A stretch of DNA of 26,890 nt from Candidatus Desantisiibacteriota bacterium (lineage in GTDB: Bacteria > UBA9089 > CG2-30-40-21), in contig JACQYP010000094.1 of the NCBI GenBank assembly GCA_016208205.1, positions 1-26,890 of the forward strand, in the 5' to 3' direction. Positions 7,387-17,014 of the stretch are shown here, piece after piece. Numbering within the stretch: the first letter of the stretch is position 1; the number at the start of each line of letters is the position of its first letter. The notes below the pieces were generated by a model. It did not search any database and was not told the origin of the DNA. It worked only from the letters and a program-made list of their open reading frames with translations. A program made the position numbers and the translations under genes.

Positions 7387-8400
7387 ATGAAAAATAAGAT
7401 GGTTGTCAAGATAATTATCAGCGTATTGATAGGGTTTTTACTGATTGGAGGATGGCTGAGGTTTATAAATATTGACCGGATGATGGTGTATTTAAGGGAT
7501 GTGGATTTTAGATGGGTGCTTGGGGCGAATGTATTGTTTTTTGGTGCTTATATAATCAGAGCGTTGAGATGGAGGGCAATCATAGAGCCAATAGAGAGAT
7601 TAACCATTGGTGAGACATGTAAGTTGTATATGGCCGGGCTTGCCATAAACTTTCTTCTACCATTTCATATCGGTCAGATGGCACAGCCAATACTTTTGAA
7701 ACAGATGAAAGGGGTACCTATATCTAAGTCATTACCTACTCTATTTATAGACAGGGTGATGAATCTATTCTCTATAATTATATTGTGTTTGCTTATACCA
7801 TGTTTGCCAGGTATGATAGGCTCAGCAATCCTGGCAGGGATAGGCTTTATATTTATATGCCTGATAATGCTTTGTGGAATAATATGGTTTATGTCAGAAA
7901 AAAAGGATGTATCTGTGGAGTTGACAAGAAGGGTGGTCTCCTTGTTTCCTTGTGTAATACAGAAAAAAATAGGTAATTTTTCAACCAATTTTGTAAAGGG
8001 TTTTTCAGATATAAAGCAGGGTCATCATAGATTTGGATGGTTTATAGGACTTACCTTTCTGGCTATGGGCATGGAATGTATGTATTTATGGGGAATATTC
8101 TATTCTTTAGGTGTTAATGTTCCATTAATTGTAGTATGTTTTGGCTATATATTTATCTATCTTGCCTCTATAATTCCACCACCACCGGCAAGGGTAGGAA
8201 CAACCCAGGCATTCTGGATGCTGGTTTTTACCCTGACCTTTGGTCTGGATAAGAATCTGGTAAGTGCGGCAGTAACTATCTCATATCTTTTTACCGCAGT
8301 CTTAATCTGCGTGATAGGAATGATTTCTCTTGGATTAATTGGGGTAGGATTTGTCAGGGCAATAAAATTGAGTACAAATGGAAGAATAGATGAAAAATGA
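7387..8400 (+). CDS. Flippase-like integral membrane protein (LPG_synthase_TM/UPF0104 family)
   Basis: A 337-residue membrane protein with about eight hydrophobic segments. The family's C-terminal signature region is present as IIPPPPARVGTTQAFW, followed by helix pairs. This family includes the N-terminal flippase part of lysylphosphatidylglycerol synthases and proteins next to polyprenol-phosphate glycosyltransferases. Here the next gene is exactly such a glycosyltransferase. The ATG at 7387 comes one base after the preceding stop. An in-frame upstream ATG would overlap the epimerase and is less likely. A role in moving a lipid-linked sugar across the membrane is inferred from family and context. 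Confidence 0.85.
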   Translation: MKNKMVVKIIISVLIGFLLIGGWLRFINIDRMMVYLRDVDFRWVLGANVLFFGAYIIRALRWRAIIEPIERLTIGETCKLYMAGLAINFLLPFHIGQMAQPILLKQMKGVPISKSLPTLFIDRVMNLFSIIILCLLIPCLPGMIGSAILAGIGFIFICLIMLCGIIWFMSEKKDVSVELTRRVVSLFPCVIQKKIGNFSTNFVKGFSDIKQGHHRFGWFIGLTFLAMGMECMYLWGIFYSLGVNVPLIVVCFGYIFIYLASIIPPPPARVGTTQAFWMLVFTLTFGLDKNLVSAAVTISYLFTAVLICVIGMISLGLIGVGFVRAIKLSTNGRIDEK

Positions 8401-8425
8401 GAAAATATTCACAGGGGGTGTTATA

Positions 8426-9217
8426 ATGAAAAAGGTAATGGTTGTTATTCCAACCTATAATGAAAGGAAAAACATTGAGGCATTGATTCCAGCAATCTTG
8501 AATGTAGCCCCAGATTTCCATGTGGTGGTTGTAGATGATAATTCTCCGGATGGTACAGGGGGGTTTGTGGAAGATCTGGGCAAAAAAAATTCACAGATAC
8601 ATGTGATTCGTCGAAGGGGTAAACTTGGATTAGGAACAGCCTATATTGAAGGTTTCAAGTATGCCCTGCGAGAGCGGGCTGATTATATCTTCCAGATGGA
8701 TGCAGATTTTTCGCATGACCCACGATATATGCCTGATTTTATAGAAAAGATGAGTGAATATGATGTGGTTTTAGGTTCGAGGTATATAAATGGGATAAGT
8801 GTGGTTAATTGGGATTTTAAGAGACTGCTGTTAAGTAAGGGGGCTACTAAGTATGTTAACATGATTACTGGTTTAGGATTGACAGATACTACAGGTGGGT
8901 TTAAGTGCTTCCGTCGAGAGGCTATGGTGGGTATTAATCTGGATAAGATACGGTCAACAGGCTATTCTTTCCAGATTGAGATGAGTTTTATGACAAAGGA
9001 GAAAGGATTTAGAATTGGAGAAACGCCAATTATATTTGTTGACAGGCATGTAGGCACTACCAAGATGTCTTTGGGGATAGCTATTGAGGCTGTATGTATG
9101 GTCTGGATGCTTGCTGGAAGAAGGGTAATAGTACCTGCATGGAGGGTAGTAATGGCTGTGAAACAGATATTTCTTGAGAGGATAAGACTACTGAGACCGG
9201 TTGAAGTGTCATCATAA
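8426..9217 (+). CDS. Polyprenol-phosphate mannosyltransferase-like GT2 (DPM1 type)
   Basis: A 263-residue GT2 enzyme of the dolichol-phosphate mannose synthase group. It begins VMVVIPTYNERKNI, continues VVVDDNSPDGTG (35-46), and has the metal-binding DADFSHDP (92-99). TDTTGGFKCFRR is the usual acceptor-side motif. It lacks the C-terminal membrane helices of the longer forms, so it needs membrane docking, perhaps through the flippase-like neighbour. GGGGGTG lies 6-7 bases before the ATG at 8426, which favours this start over one 12 codons earlier. It would make polyprenyl-phosphate sugar, the donor used by GT-C enzymes such as the large membrane proteins in this window. Confidence 0.9.
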   Translation: MKKVMVVIPTYNERKNIEALIPAILNVAPDFHVVVVDDNSPDGTGGFVEDLGKKNSQIHVIRRRGKLGLGTAYIEGFKYALRERADYIFQMDADFSHDPRYMPDFIEKMSEYDVVLGSRYINGISVVNWDFKRLLLSKGATKYVNMITGLGLTDTTGGFKCFRREAMVGINLDKIRSTGYSFQIEMSFMTKEKGFRIGETPIIFVDRHVGTTKMSLGIAIEAVCMVWMLAGRRVIVPAWRVVMAVKQIFLERIRLLRPVEVSS

Positions 9218-9230
9218 ACGAGGAAAAAGG

Positions 9231-11801
9231 ATGCAAAAAAAGCAAGTACAGGTAAAGAAAGTTATTACAGCACATGGAAATGAGAATCTTTTTTCCAGGT
9301 CCGTACAGATAGACAGGCTTATTATTATTGGAATAATTCTTTTATTTTGTGGAATATGGCTTTTCAAGGGGTGTCCTGAAAGGGATTTTTTAGGAAATAT
9401 ACCTCATTTATGGTATGTTAAGAATGCCCTTATGGAGTTTGGGTGTCTGCCTGGATGGTGTCACTGGTGGGGTTGCGGGGTGCCAACTACCTTCTTAAAT
9501 AGCATTATATTGAGTCATTTAATGATTACCCCTTTTACATTCATTTTTAATTATATTGATGCACAAAAAATAGTGATGCTCTTATTCCACATCCTGGCAG
9601 GTTTTTCTATATACCATTTTGCCTTATATATACTCAAGGATCAGGATGCTGCTCTATTTGCCGGATGTATCTATCCTATTGCCCCTATTTATATCAGCAT
9701 TTCGGCCTTATGGGGCTTTCCTACAATCTCTCTATCCTATGCATTTGTACCTTTTTTGTTTTTCCTGTATACAAAGGTATTGCGAGAACCACATGCTAAA
9801 AACACATTGCTTTGTGGAATTTTCAGCTTTCTAATGTTCTGGCTTGATAATGAACGCACATTGACCATGTTTCCCTTCCTGGCTTTTATATTTCTGTTTG
9901 AAACATATCAACAATGGCGTACCTTGAGATCGCTGAATATAATCCTTAAAAACATAGTACAATCCTCAATAATTGCTACAATAGCCGGTGGACTTTCAGC
10001 ATTTTTTCTCATTCCTGTTCTTATAGAAGGCAAATTTCATAAATTATTCTCAGAGGATACCATCTTAAGGTGTATTGATGAGTATACCCTTAAGAACCTT
10101 CTGGACCTGATAGATAGGGAGGGAATTATCTCAACATGGCTGGCAAATTCAGGGATAACAGGACATGAGAGTATATATTATATAGGGATAGTACTCCTGG
10201 CACTGGGAATAGCTGCTTTTTTATTCAGGAAAACACTTTCTCCCTCTGTAAGGAATTACCCTTCCCTGTTCTTCTGTTGTACCCTAATGGGGGTATGGTT
10301 ATCTTTTGGGTCAGCTTCGGTTTATGAGCGGATGTTATTTATCATAAAAAAGGCAGATGTTATGCCCTGGGTGATAGTTGGCGTAGTGATAGCCTCTGGT
10401 CTGCTGATATACTGGATATATCTCAAATGGGTTAAGATCAAGGGTGAAAAGCAACCAACTGTAAGGATGAGACGGAATATTATTGTACTCTTGACGATAA
10501 TAGCAGGAGCAGCTTTGTTTTTATTCTTCAAGCCCTTTATGTTGTTAAGGGATTTAATCCCTGTATACAGTCATATGCGTACGCCAGGCTATTTTATGGT
10601 TATTTCATCATGTCTTTTCCCAACACTTATGGGATCATTCTTTATTATTATATTGAAAAATTTACCGGCAAGTATGGGGCTCAAAAGGGGAATATTTGCT
10701 ATGATAATTTTTCTTATAATTATTGATGTTTCTCCATACAGGAAATATTTTATGGCTGATTATAAGACAGAGCCGTTTAATAATCTAATCATGGCAAATA
10801 AATATATTAAGGGTGATCCGGATAATTTTAAGACTATGACTGTCGAACCGTATAGTCCCATCTCAGATATGGGGCTGATATATTCTGAAAAGCCTTCTGC
10901 CTGGTGCTGGGTACACTGGATGATGCCAAAAGACTCCGGCAAGTATATGTCCTATGTACTTTCTACCCTTTACCCACATTTTTATAATAAGAAGAATATT
11001 TGTAGCGATAATGGGGTTAGATATGTAGTTGACAATAGGGAAGGGAGGATGACATCTCAGTTGGCAGGCATAGCTAATGTGAAATATTTGATTGATAATA
11101 AACTTTTACCACCTCAATTGAATGAAACTGAATACTTCAAGAAGGTATATGATTCCCCTTATTTTGCTGTATTTAAGAATAAAAACTGGAAGCCATGGAT
11201 TCAATCTTATTCAACATCTTTGCTGTATCCTGGTGGTGAGGCATCAGGGACATTCCCCTTACTTGAAACATTGACTATGCACGGGGTGGCAATGATTAAT
11301 GGGAATTCGGAATATTTAGAGGATTATTCTGTGCAGTATCTTAAGTCTTTTGATATGATCTATATAAATGATATTAAATATCGGCAAAAAAACATATTTA
11401 ATCAAATAAAACAAGAGCTTGGTTCAAAGCTGATAATATCAGGACAAAAGACACAAATGCCGATAATAAAGAAGGGGTCTGGTTGCAGTCCCACGATTAA
11501 GAGGACAACCCATCATCCAGAAAGGATAGGTATTGAGGTAGTAACCCCTGAGGTGTTCATTTTAATGTTTAGTGAGTCATGGTATCCATACTGGCATGTA
11601 TATATAGATGGCAAAGAAAGCAAGTTATTACGGGTAAATTATGGCTTTATGGGTGTAAAGGTAGATAAAGGTAACCATAAAATTGAGTTTAAGTATAAGA
11701 AGCAAGGGTATTTAACAGGGTATATAATCAGCCTGTTAACCGGTTGCATATTAGTGGGAATATTTTTGTTCTCTACTGTATGGAAACGAGTAAGGGGTTA
11801 A
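9231..11801 (+). CDS. YfhO-like large membrane protein (GT-C fold)
   Basis: An 856-residue protein. GAGG just upstream sets the ATG at 9231. The N-terminal half has a first membrane helix, then a periplasmic loop with WWGCGVP, and about eleven more helices. The C-terminal quarter is soluble. It closes with SESWYPYWHVYIDGKE, then a strand and KGNHKIEFKYKKQGYLTGY before a last helix. That ending is typical of bacterial YfhO-family proteins, which in Gram-positives glycosylate lipoteichoic acid. A GT-C enzyme using polyprenyl-phosphate sugar made by the previous gene is a reasonable inference. The gene cut off at 26348 is another member of the group. Confidence 0.8.
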   Translation: MQKKQVQVKKVITAHGNENLFSRSVQIDRLIIIGIILLFCGIWLFKGCPERDFLGNIPHLWYVKNALMEFGCLPGWCHWWGCGVPTTFLNSIILSHLMITPFTFIFNYIDAQKIVMLLFHILAGFSIYHFALYILKDQDAALFAGCIYPIAPIYISISALWGFPTISLSYAFVPFLFFLYTKVLREPHAKNTLLCGIFSFLMFWLDNERTLTMFPFLAFIFLFETYQQWRTLRSLNIILKNIVQSSIIATIAGGLSAFFLIPVLIEGKFHKLFSEDTILRCIDEYTLKNLLDLIDREGIISTWLANSGITGHESIYYIGIVLLALGIAAFLFRKTLSPSVRNYPSLFFCCTLMGVWLSFGSASVYERMLFIIKKADVMPWVIVGVVIASGLLIYWIYLKWVKIKGEKQPTVRMRRNIIVLLTIIAGAALFLFFKPFMLLRDLIPVYSHMRTPGYFMVISSCLFPTLMGSFFIIILKNLPASMGLKRGIFAMIIFLIIIDVSPYRKYFMADYKTEPFNNLIMANKYIKGDPDNFKTMTVEPYSPISDMGLIYSEKPSAWCWVHWMMPKDSGKYMSYVLSTLYPHFYNKKNICSDNGVRYVVDNREGRMTSQLAGIANVKYLIDNKLLPPQLNETEYFKKVYDSPYFAVFKNKNWKPWIQSYSTSLLYPGGEASGTFPLLETLTMHGVAMINGNSEYLEDYSVQYLKSFDMIYINDIKYRQKNIFNQIKQELGSKLIISGQKTQMPIIKKGSGCSPTIKRTTHHPERIGIEVVTPEVFILMFSESWYPYWHVYIDGKESKLLRVNYGFMGVKVDKGNHKIEFKYKKQGYLTGYIISLLTGCILVGIFLFSTVWKRVRG

Positions 11802-11807
11802 TCTTTG

Positions 11808-12710
11808 ATGGAGAAAAGAAGAAAAAATATGGAAAAGACTACCTGTATATTATGCAATTCCAAAAACATCAAGCATTTCAAAAGATTCTGGCTGCAGTTA
11901 TCTGTTACTCATACCCCTATTCCTCAAGATGTGGTTCAATGCCAGGACTGTGGATTTATGTTTGTTAATCCATTGCCAACAGAGGATGAGATTGCCAGGC
12001 TTTATGCGGATGATTTATTCTATCATAATGAACAGGAGGACAGGGTTGAGTTTGATATGGAACCTGAGGTAAGACAGTGGGAAGAACCAAGATATATGAA
12101 ACAACTTGCTAAGGTAGTCAGATATGTTTCGTCAGGAAAGATGATTGATATTGGCTGTGGATGTGGGGTTATGTTAAGAACAGCCCAAAAACTTGGTTGG
12201 AATGTACATGGACTGGAACTCTCGAAGGCATGTGTAGAGCTTTGCAGAGATAAGTGGCACTTAAATGTTCAACATGGCAGTATACTTCAGGTAAAATATC
12301 CAGAAGAATCCTTTGAACTGGTGGTAATTGATAATGTTTTTGAACACCTTATTTCTCCGGAATGTGTTCTGGAAAAGGTGAGAATGATACTTAAGCCAAA
12401 GGGAATATTATTGATAAGTGTACCAAATATCCTGGGATTTTCTTTTAGATGCTGGTTCTGGTATATTAAGGCGAGGAATATCCCATTTGAACCCAAAAGT
12501 TATGGGCATCTATTTTTTTATACAATGCCAACGATTATATCCATGCTTGAAAAAAATGGATTTATAGTAAAAGAGGCTTATATTGACCAGGCTCCCCATT
12601 TAGGTGGGAGTAAGGGTGTTGAGCGGATATTGAAAAAGCTTAGTATTTATTTTGGGAAATATATCCGTAGTCTGGGGAATCAGATTACCGTATATGCAAT
12701 GAAGGGATAA
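11808..12710 (+). CDS. SAM methyltransferase with N-terminal zinc-ribbon-like motif
   Basis: About 300 residues. CILC (C13, C16) and CQDCG (C45, C48) form a probable zinc site, then MIDIGCGCG (112-120) is motif I and ELVVIDNVFEHL is motif IV. This zinc-finger plus methyltransferase layout is common in O-antigen and capsule clusters. The start is uncertain: ATG 11808 has AAGGGG about 10 bases upstream, while ATG 11829 would remove seven basic residues. It lies 6 bases after the YfhO-like gene, in the same transcript. The likely acceptor is a sugar of the surface glycan. Confidence 0.85.
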   Translation: MEKRRKNMEKTTCILCNSKNIKHFKRFWLQLSVTHTPIPQDVVQCQDCGFMFVNPLPTEDEIARLYADDLFYHNEQEDRVEFDMEPEVRQWEEPRYMKQLAKVVRYVSSGKMIDIGCGCGVMLRTAQKLGWNVHGLELSKACVELCRDKWHLNVQHGSILQVKYPEESFELVVIDNVFEHLISPECVLEKVRMILKPKGILLISVPNILGFSFRCWFWYIKARNIPFEPKSYGHLFFYTMPTIISMLEKNGFIVKEAYIDQAPHLGGSKGVERILKKLSIYFGKYIRSLGNQITVYAMKG

Positions 12711-12725
12711 AAAAAAGGGTGACTT

Positions 12726-14891
12726 ATGAATACAGATACAATTGTTAAATGGTGTGATAGAATAGTTATGAGTGGGATGGTTGTAATGGCTTTTATCATT
12801 CCTCTTTGTGTGGACCATAATATCTGGAATAGATATAGCCTGGTTAAGATACTACTGATGTATGCCTTAACCTCGGTTTTATCAGGTGTGTGGCTGATAA
12901 AAATGATTACCCTGAATGATTTCAGGTTAGTCAGAACACCAATAGATTTTCCAGTTTTTGCTTTCTTAGCTTGTAGTATCTTTTCTACTATATTTTCCAT
13001 TGCTCCGATAATGAGTCTATTAGGAACATATGATCGATATGATGGACTTTTAACCCTTATCTGCTATATTATGCTGTATTATCTGGTGGTTAATTTTTTT
13101 CAAACAAAAAAAGGTATCTTGTGGCTTTTGGGTGTGATGGTTGCTTCAGGAACTATTAGTAGTGTGTATGGAATTCTTCAGTATTTTGATGTATGTGACT
13201 GGACAGCTGAGGAGTTGGGGCGAGTAGCATCATTTTTTGGGAATCCCATCTTCTATGCTGCATCCGTAATGATGGCATTTTTGATCGGGTTAGGGATATA
13301 TTGCTCTTTCTCTCAGAAGGAGTCAGAACCTTTACCCGGGGAAGATACTAAGAGAGTAAAAAATAAAGAGAGGCTATTTATTATTATTCTATGCATATGT
13401 CTTTTGATCATATACTGGGGATTTTCTCTGGCTACTACACGGAGCTGTTATCTGGGTATTTTTGCAGGAATTATCACCTTTCTATGCCTTGGTGGTAAAG
13501 AAATGCTTTTTGGGTGCAAAAAGAGATTGATAATACTTGGCGTAGGTATTTGCCTAATATCTTCTTATTATAATTTTATAGAGGTAGAATATTCTGTAAT
13601 TAAAAGATTTGCACATATATCTCCTGCTCAGGAGAGTAATAACGAAAAGCCTGATAGTGTATTAGCCACTCCAAGTAGAATTTTCATCTGGAAGACAGGC
13701 ATGGAAATTATTAAGGATTATCCTTTTTTGGGAATAGGGCCAGAGACAATAAAATTGGTATACTTACAATATCTGGTAAAAGTTTTTCCAGAAAAGTATT
13801 TTTTTTCAACGGGTGAATATATTGATCGTATGCACAATGAGTTTTTAGACTATGCAGTAACCCGGGGAATAGTTGGATTGGCAATTTACCTGTGGGGAAT
13901 ATTGTCATTCTTTGCAGTTGGATGGAGATTTTATAAAGGCTCCTTATTAATTGATAGACCAATTATTCTTATTTTTATAGTAGTAGCCCTTGCACTTTTA
14001 GTTCAGGTTCAATTCAATTTTTCTGTACCAGAGCTTTCATATACCTTTGCTATTCTGGCAGGAGGCATGATAGTCATGGGAAGGCAATCTATATTATCAC
14101 CTCAAGTCCTTACTCAAAGAAAGGGATTAACGAATCTGCTCTTGTTTTCAAATTGTCCCTTTCCACAAATTCATCAATATCCTCCAGATAAGGTTACTCA
14201 TAGTCCTCAGATCTTCCGTTGGATATATTATATAATAGCCGTGGGCACTGTTATATGTTTTCTTATGTTTATCCACAGAATATATATGGCTGATAAACAC
14301 TATTTAATGGGTAAGAAGTCATCTGAGATTAATACGATTATCAAAGAATATCGGCAGGCAGCTGATCTTGCCCCTTATGAGATGGAGTATTATAATGCAC
14401 TGACCAGGGCATACATTCAAAAGAGGTCCAACGATAAGTCATGGACGAGAGATGCTATTACCAGAACAAGACGAATTCTTCAATATATTCCTTTGGAGGC
14501 AGATGCTTATTTTACCCTGGGGTCTATTAATTATATTCTTGCAAAGGATATAAATGACACCAGAATTCAACATGCTATTAGATACTATGAAACAGCTGTT
14601 AAGCTTAATCCATTTTTTGTCAAGGCATATTACAATATGGCTGCTATCTATTATAAGCAGAAAAGATATGATGCAGCAATTAAATGCTTTAAGAAGGTGC
14701 ATAATATGCTAAGTATCCATATCCCTTCGTGCTATCGTTTAGCCGAATGTTATGCGATAAAGGGTAATTCTGCAGAGGCATCAAAATACTTAAAGGAATT
14801 GAAAGAAATTGATCCTGATTATCCTACTGCACGGCTTCAAGGGATGATTGATAGTGTCTTAAAAGGGGGGAAGTCAAAAGATCATAAATGA
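12726..14891 (+). CDS. O-antigen ligase/polymerase-like membrane protein with TPRs
   Basis: A 721-residue protein. About eleven membrane helices occupy residues 10-460. The large periplasmic loop ends with RMHNEFLDYAVTRGIVGL (near 368-385), the Wzy_C/O-antigen ligase signature. After a final helix near residue 515, residues 520-710 contain several tetratricopeptide repeats (for example ALTRAYIQ, AYFTLGSINYI, AYYNMAAIYYKQKRYDAAIKCFKK). Such TPR-tailed ligases are found in bacteria that glycosylate proteins or attach polysaccharide to lipid. AAAGGGTG precedes the ATG. It is the last gene of the cluster; a nested palindrome follows and the next gene converges. Confidence 0.88.
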   Translation: MNTDTIVKWCDRIVMSGMVVMAFIIPLCVDHNIWNRYSLVKILLMYALTSVLSGVWLIKMITLNDFRLVRTPIDFPVFAFLACSIFSTIFSIAPIMSLLGTYDRYDGLLTLICYIMLYYLVVNFFQTKKGILWLLGVMVASGTISSVYGILQYFDVCDWTAEELGRVASFFGNPIFYAASVMMAFLIGLGIYCSFSQKESEPLPGEDTKRVKNKERLFIIILCICLLIIYWGFSLATTRSCYLGIFAGIITFLCLGGKEMLFGCKKRLIILGVGICLISSYYNFIEVEYSVIKRFAHISPAQESNNEKPDSVLATPSRIFIWKTGMEIIKDYPFLGIGPETIKLVYLQYLVKVFPEKYFFSTGEYIDRMHNEFLDYAVTRGIVGLAIYLWGILSFFAVGWRFYKGSLLIDRPIILIFIVVALALLVQVQFNFSVPELSYTFAILAGGMIVMGRQSILSPQVLTQRKGLTNLLLFSNCPFPQIHQYPPDKVTHSPQIFRWIYYIIAVGTVICFLMFIHRIYMADKHYLMGKKSSEINTIIKEYRQAADLAPYEMEYYNALTRAYIQKRSNDKSWTRDAITRTRRILQYIPLEADAYFTLGSINYILAKDINDTRIQHAIRYYETAVKLNPFFVKAYYNMAAIYYKQKRYDAAIKCFKKVHNMLSIHIPSCYRLAECYAIKGNSAEASKYLKELKEIDPDYPTARLQGMIDSVLKGGKSKDHK

Positions 14892-14907
14892 CATTTCATC
14901 TTGATTC

Positions 14908-15023
14908 GTAACTACTCAGGAAGGGGAATTTACCGCAGAGACGCAGAGGGGGGAGAGATGTCTGTATCTGATATTCTCTGCGTCTTTGCGTCTCGGCGGT
15001 GAGTAATTATGGTGAGTAGTTAC
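14908..15023. repeat. Nested palindrome with GTAACTACTCA ends
   Basis: The outer ends GTAACTACTCA (14908-14918) and TGAGTAGTTAC (15013-15023) are perfect inverted repeats. Inside are opposed CCGCAGAGACGCAGAG-type arms. The element lies between two convergent genes. Its right end contains the TAA stop of the minus-strand TPR gene. The same outer ends, with one base changed, bound a different internal sequence at 26236-26317. Confidence 0.8.
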
Positions 15024-16963
15024 CTTGATTCTTGAATCTTTTGTAATACCAATGGATAATTTTTATTAGAAGGAGCTATTTTTATAGCTTTTTTTATTTC
15101 TTGTTCTGCTTGTTGATACATTTCTTTTTTGTAATACAGACACGCCAGATTACTGATATTGAAGTGGGTTGGATTGAGTTTTGCTGCTTTTTTGGCAAAT
15201 TCAAGGGCGTTATCAAATTCTTTTTGTCCTACACATATTCGTGTCAGATTTTCATATCCTTTAGCATAATCAGGATTAATCTGGATAGAGTTTTTATAGT
15301 ATTGTAATGCCTGTTGATACTGTCGATTTTTTTCATATAGCACCCCTAAATTATTAGATGCCCTGATTTGAGCATAATCTTTCATAAATGCATCCTTGTA
15401 GTTAATAGATTTAGTATTTAACACCTTTTTATATAAGGCAATGGCTTTTTCGCATTCATTTTTTTTCTCGTATGCTATCCCCAGATTATTATAGGCATAT
15501 AGCTGATCTGGTTTCAGCTTTATTACTTTTTTAATCTCTTCTATGGCTTCATTATATAGTCCTTTTTCCATGTAAGCTACGCCAAGTGAGTCATGAGCAT
15601 TGACATGATTTGGATTTATCTTTAATACTTCAAGATATTCAGCGATGGCTTTATTATGTAATCCTTCACGAGCGTATGCTATCCCCAAATTCATATGTGC
15701 CCTTGTAGATTTTGGATTTTGTTTGACTGTTTTTGACCAGATGGTGTATTCGGACTTATAATCAAGGTTGCGATGAATGGTTAATCCAGAATATACGATG
15801 AGGATGATGGCTATCATAATGATAGATAGTTGTTTTTTGTATGCATATAATCTTTCAATTCCCATGCCGAGGATAAGACAGAATCCGAGAGAGGGAACAT
15901 ACATATATCGTTCTGCTATAAAAAAGTGGCTTAATGGAATCAGATTCGAGACTGGAAACCAGTTTAAGAAAAACCAGCTAAGTCCAAAGAATAGAATCCT
16001 TGAATAACGATAAGATAGAATTGTAGTACTAATAAGTATTAAAAAGAGTCCAAGTGATAAGATTACATCAGGTTCGAGTATTGAATGCGGGGTGGAGAGG
16101 GTATAGTCAAGGCATAGATTGTACGGGAATATAAGCAATTTTATATAATATGGGAAGGCTATGATAGTAGTATAAATGAGAGAGAAGTATGAGCCGGTTT
16201 GATGTCCGGAGACGCGTTGAATATTTTCACCACTAAAGAATGTTCCTGAAATGTTTTTTAGCATCAACATGTGCAGGATGACAAACAGACACAAAACAAT
16301 CCCATATGGAATATAGTGCTTGATATTCTTTTTTATAAGTTGAGAAAGATTAGTGAATTTGTTAAAGCATAGATCATATACAATTAGCATTAATGGGAAA
16401 CCAATAGCAGCAACCTCTTTTGAAAATACCGCCAGGATATAAGCGATAAGGGAAATCGGAAAATACCATTTAGAAATATTCTTTCTGATGTAGAATATAA
16501 AAGATAAGGCATAGAAGATCATGGACAGGAGTTCCTGCCGATGTGTAATTGGAGCAACAGCTTCAGTATGAAGTGGATGGGCAGCAAAGACTAATCCAAT
16601 TATCAGAGATAAACGGGTATTTTTGATAATTGTATTTATCAGGAGATAAACTGATATAGAGGCTAAGGCGTGCAATACAATGTTTGTCAGATGATACCCA
16701 ACAGGTTTTAATTCCCATAGGGAATAGTCCAACATAAGGGTAATTGTATTTACCGGACGCCAGTACCATAAAGAATCGAATAGACTTTGCCAGTGCTGGA
16801 TGCGTTTATTTTCTATAATTAACAAGAAATCATCATATACAAAACCATTCCATAGGATATTAATATAAATAAGGATGGAGATTGTAACTATAGAAAGGTA
16901 AGGAAGATAATGGCAAGTATTATGGTTACCATTTTTTATTTTTATGGGTTTCTTGATAGTCAT
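15020..16963 (-). CDS. TMTC-like membrane protein with C-terminal TPRs
   Basis: A 647-residue protein. GGAG lies 9 bases before the ATG. About ten membrane helices fill residues 20-400. Near the N-terminus NGFVYDD, then WRPVNTITLMLDYSLW, then the HLTNIVLHAL segment match the pattern of TMTC/DUF1736 proteins, a GT-C group that includes O-mannosyltransferases. Residues 418-647 carry about seven TPRs, the first beginning THR-AHMNLGIAYAREG and the last near YYKKEMYQQAEQEIKKAI. It converges on the TPR-tailed ligase, so two TPR-bearing GT-C-type proteins sit side by side. Protein O-glycosylation or glycolipid modification is inferred. The stop codon lies inside the neighbouring repeat. Confidence 0.85.
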   Translation of the reverse strand: MTIKKPIKIKNGNHNTCHYLPYLSIVTISILIYINILWNGFVYDDFLLIIENKRIQHWQSLFDSLWYWRPVNTITLMLDYSLWELKPVGYHLTNIVLHALASISVYLLINTIIKNTRLSLIIGLVFAAHPLHTEAVAPITHRQELLSMIFYALSFIFYIRKNISKWYFPISLIAYILAVFSKEVAAIGFPLMLIVYDLCFNKFTNLSQLIKKNIKHYIPYGIVLCLFVILHMLMLKNISGTFFSGENIQRVSGHQTGSYFSLIYTTIIAFPYYIKLLIFPYNLCLDYTLSTPHSILEPDVILSLGLFLILISTTILSYRYSRILFFGLSWFFLNWFPVSNLIPLSHFFIAERYMYVPSLGFCLILGMGIERLYAYKKQLSIIMIAIILIVYSGLTIHRNLDYKSEYTIWSKTVKQNPKSTRAHMNLGIAYAREGLHNKAIAEYLEVLKINPNHVNAHDSLGVAYMEKGLYNEAIEEIKKVIKLKPDQLYAYNNLGIAYEKKNECEKAIALYKKVLNTKSINYKDAFMKDYAQIRASNNLGVLYEKNRQYQQALQYYKNSIQINPDYAKGYENLTRICVGQKEFDNALEFAKKAAKLNPTHFNISNLACLYYKKEMYQQAEQEIKKAIKIAPSNKNYPLVLQKIQESR

Positions 16964-17014
16964 TATAATAATCTCCGTGAGTATAAAAAATACTATAAAA
17001 CCCGAGTTGCTACC

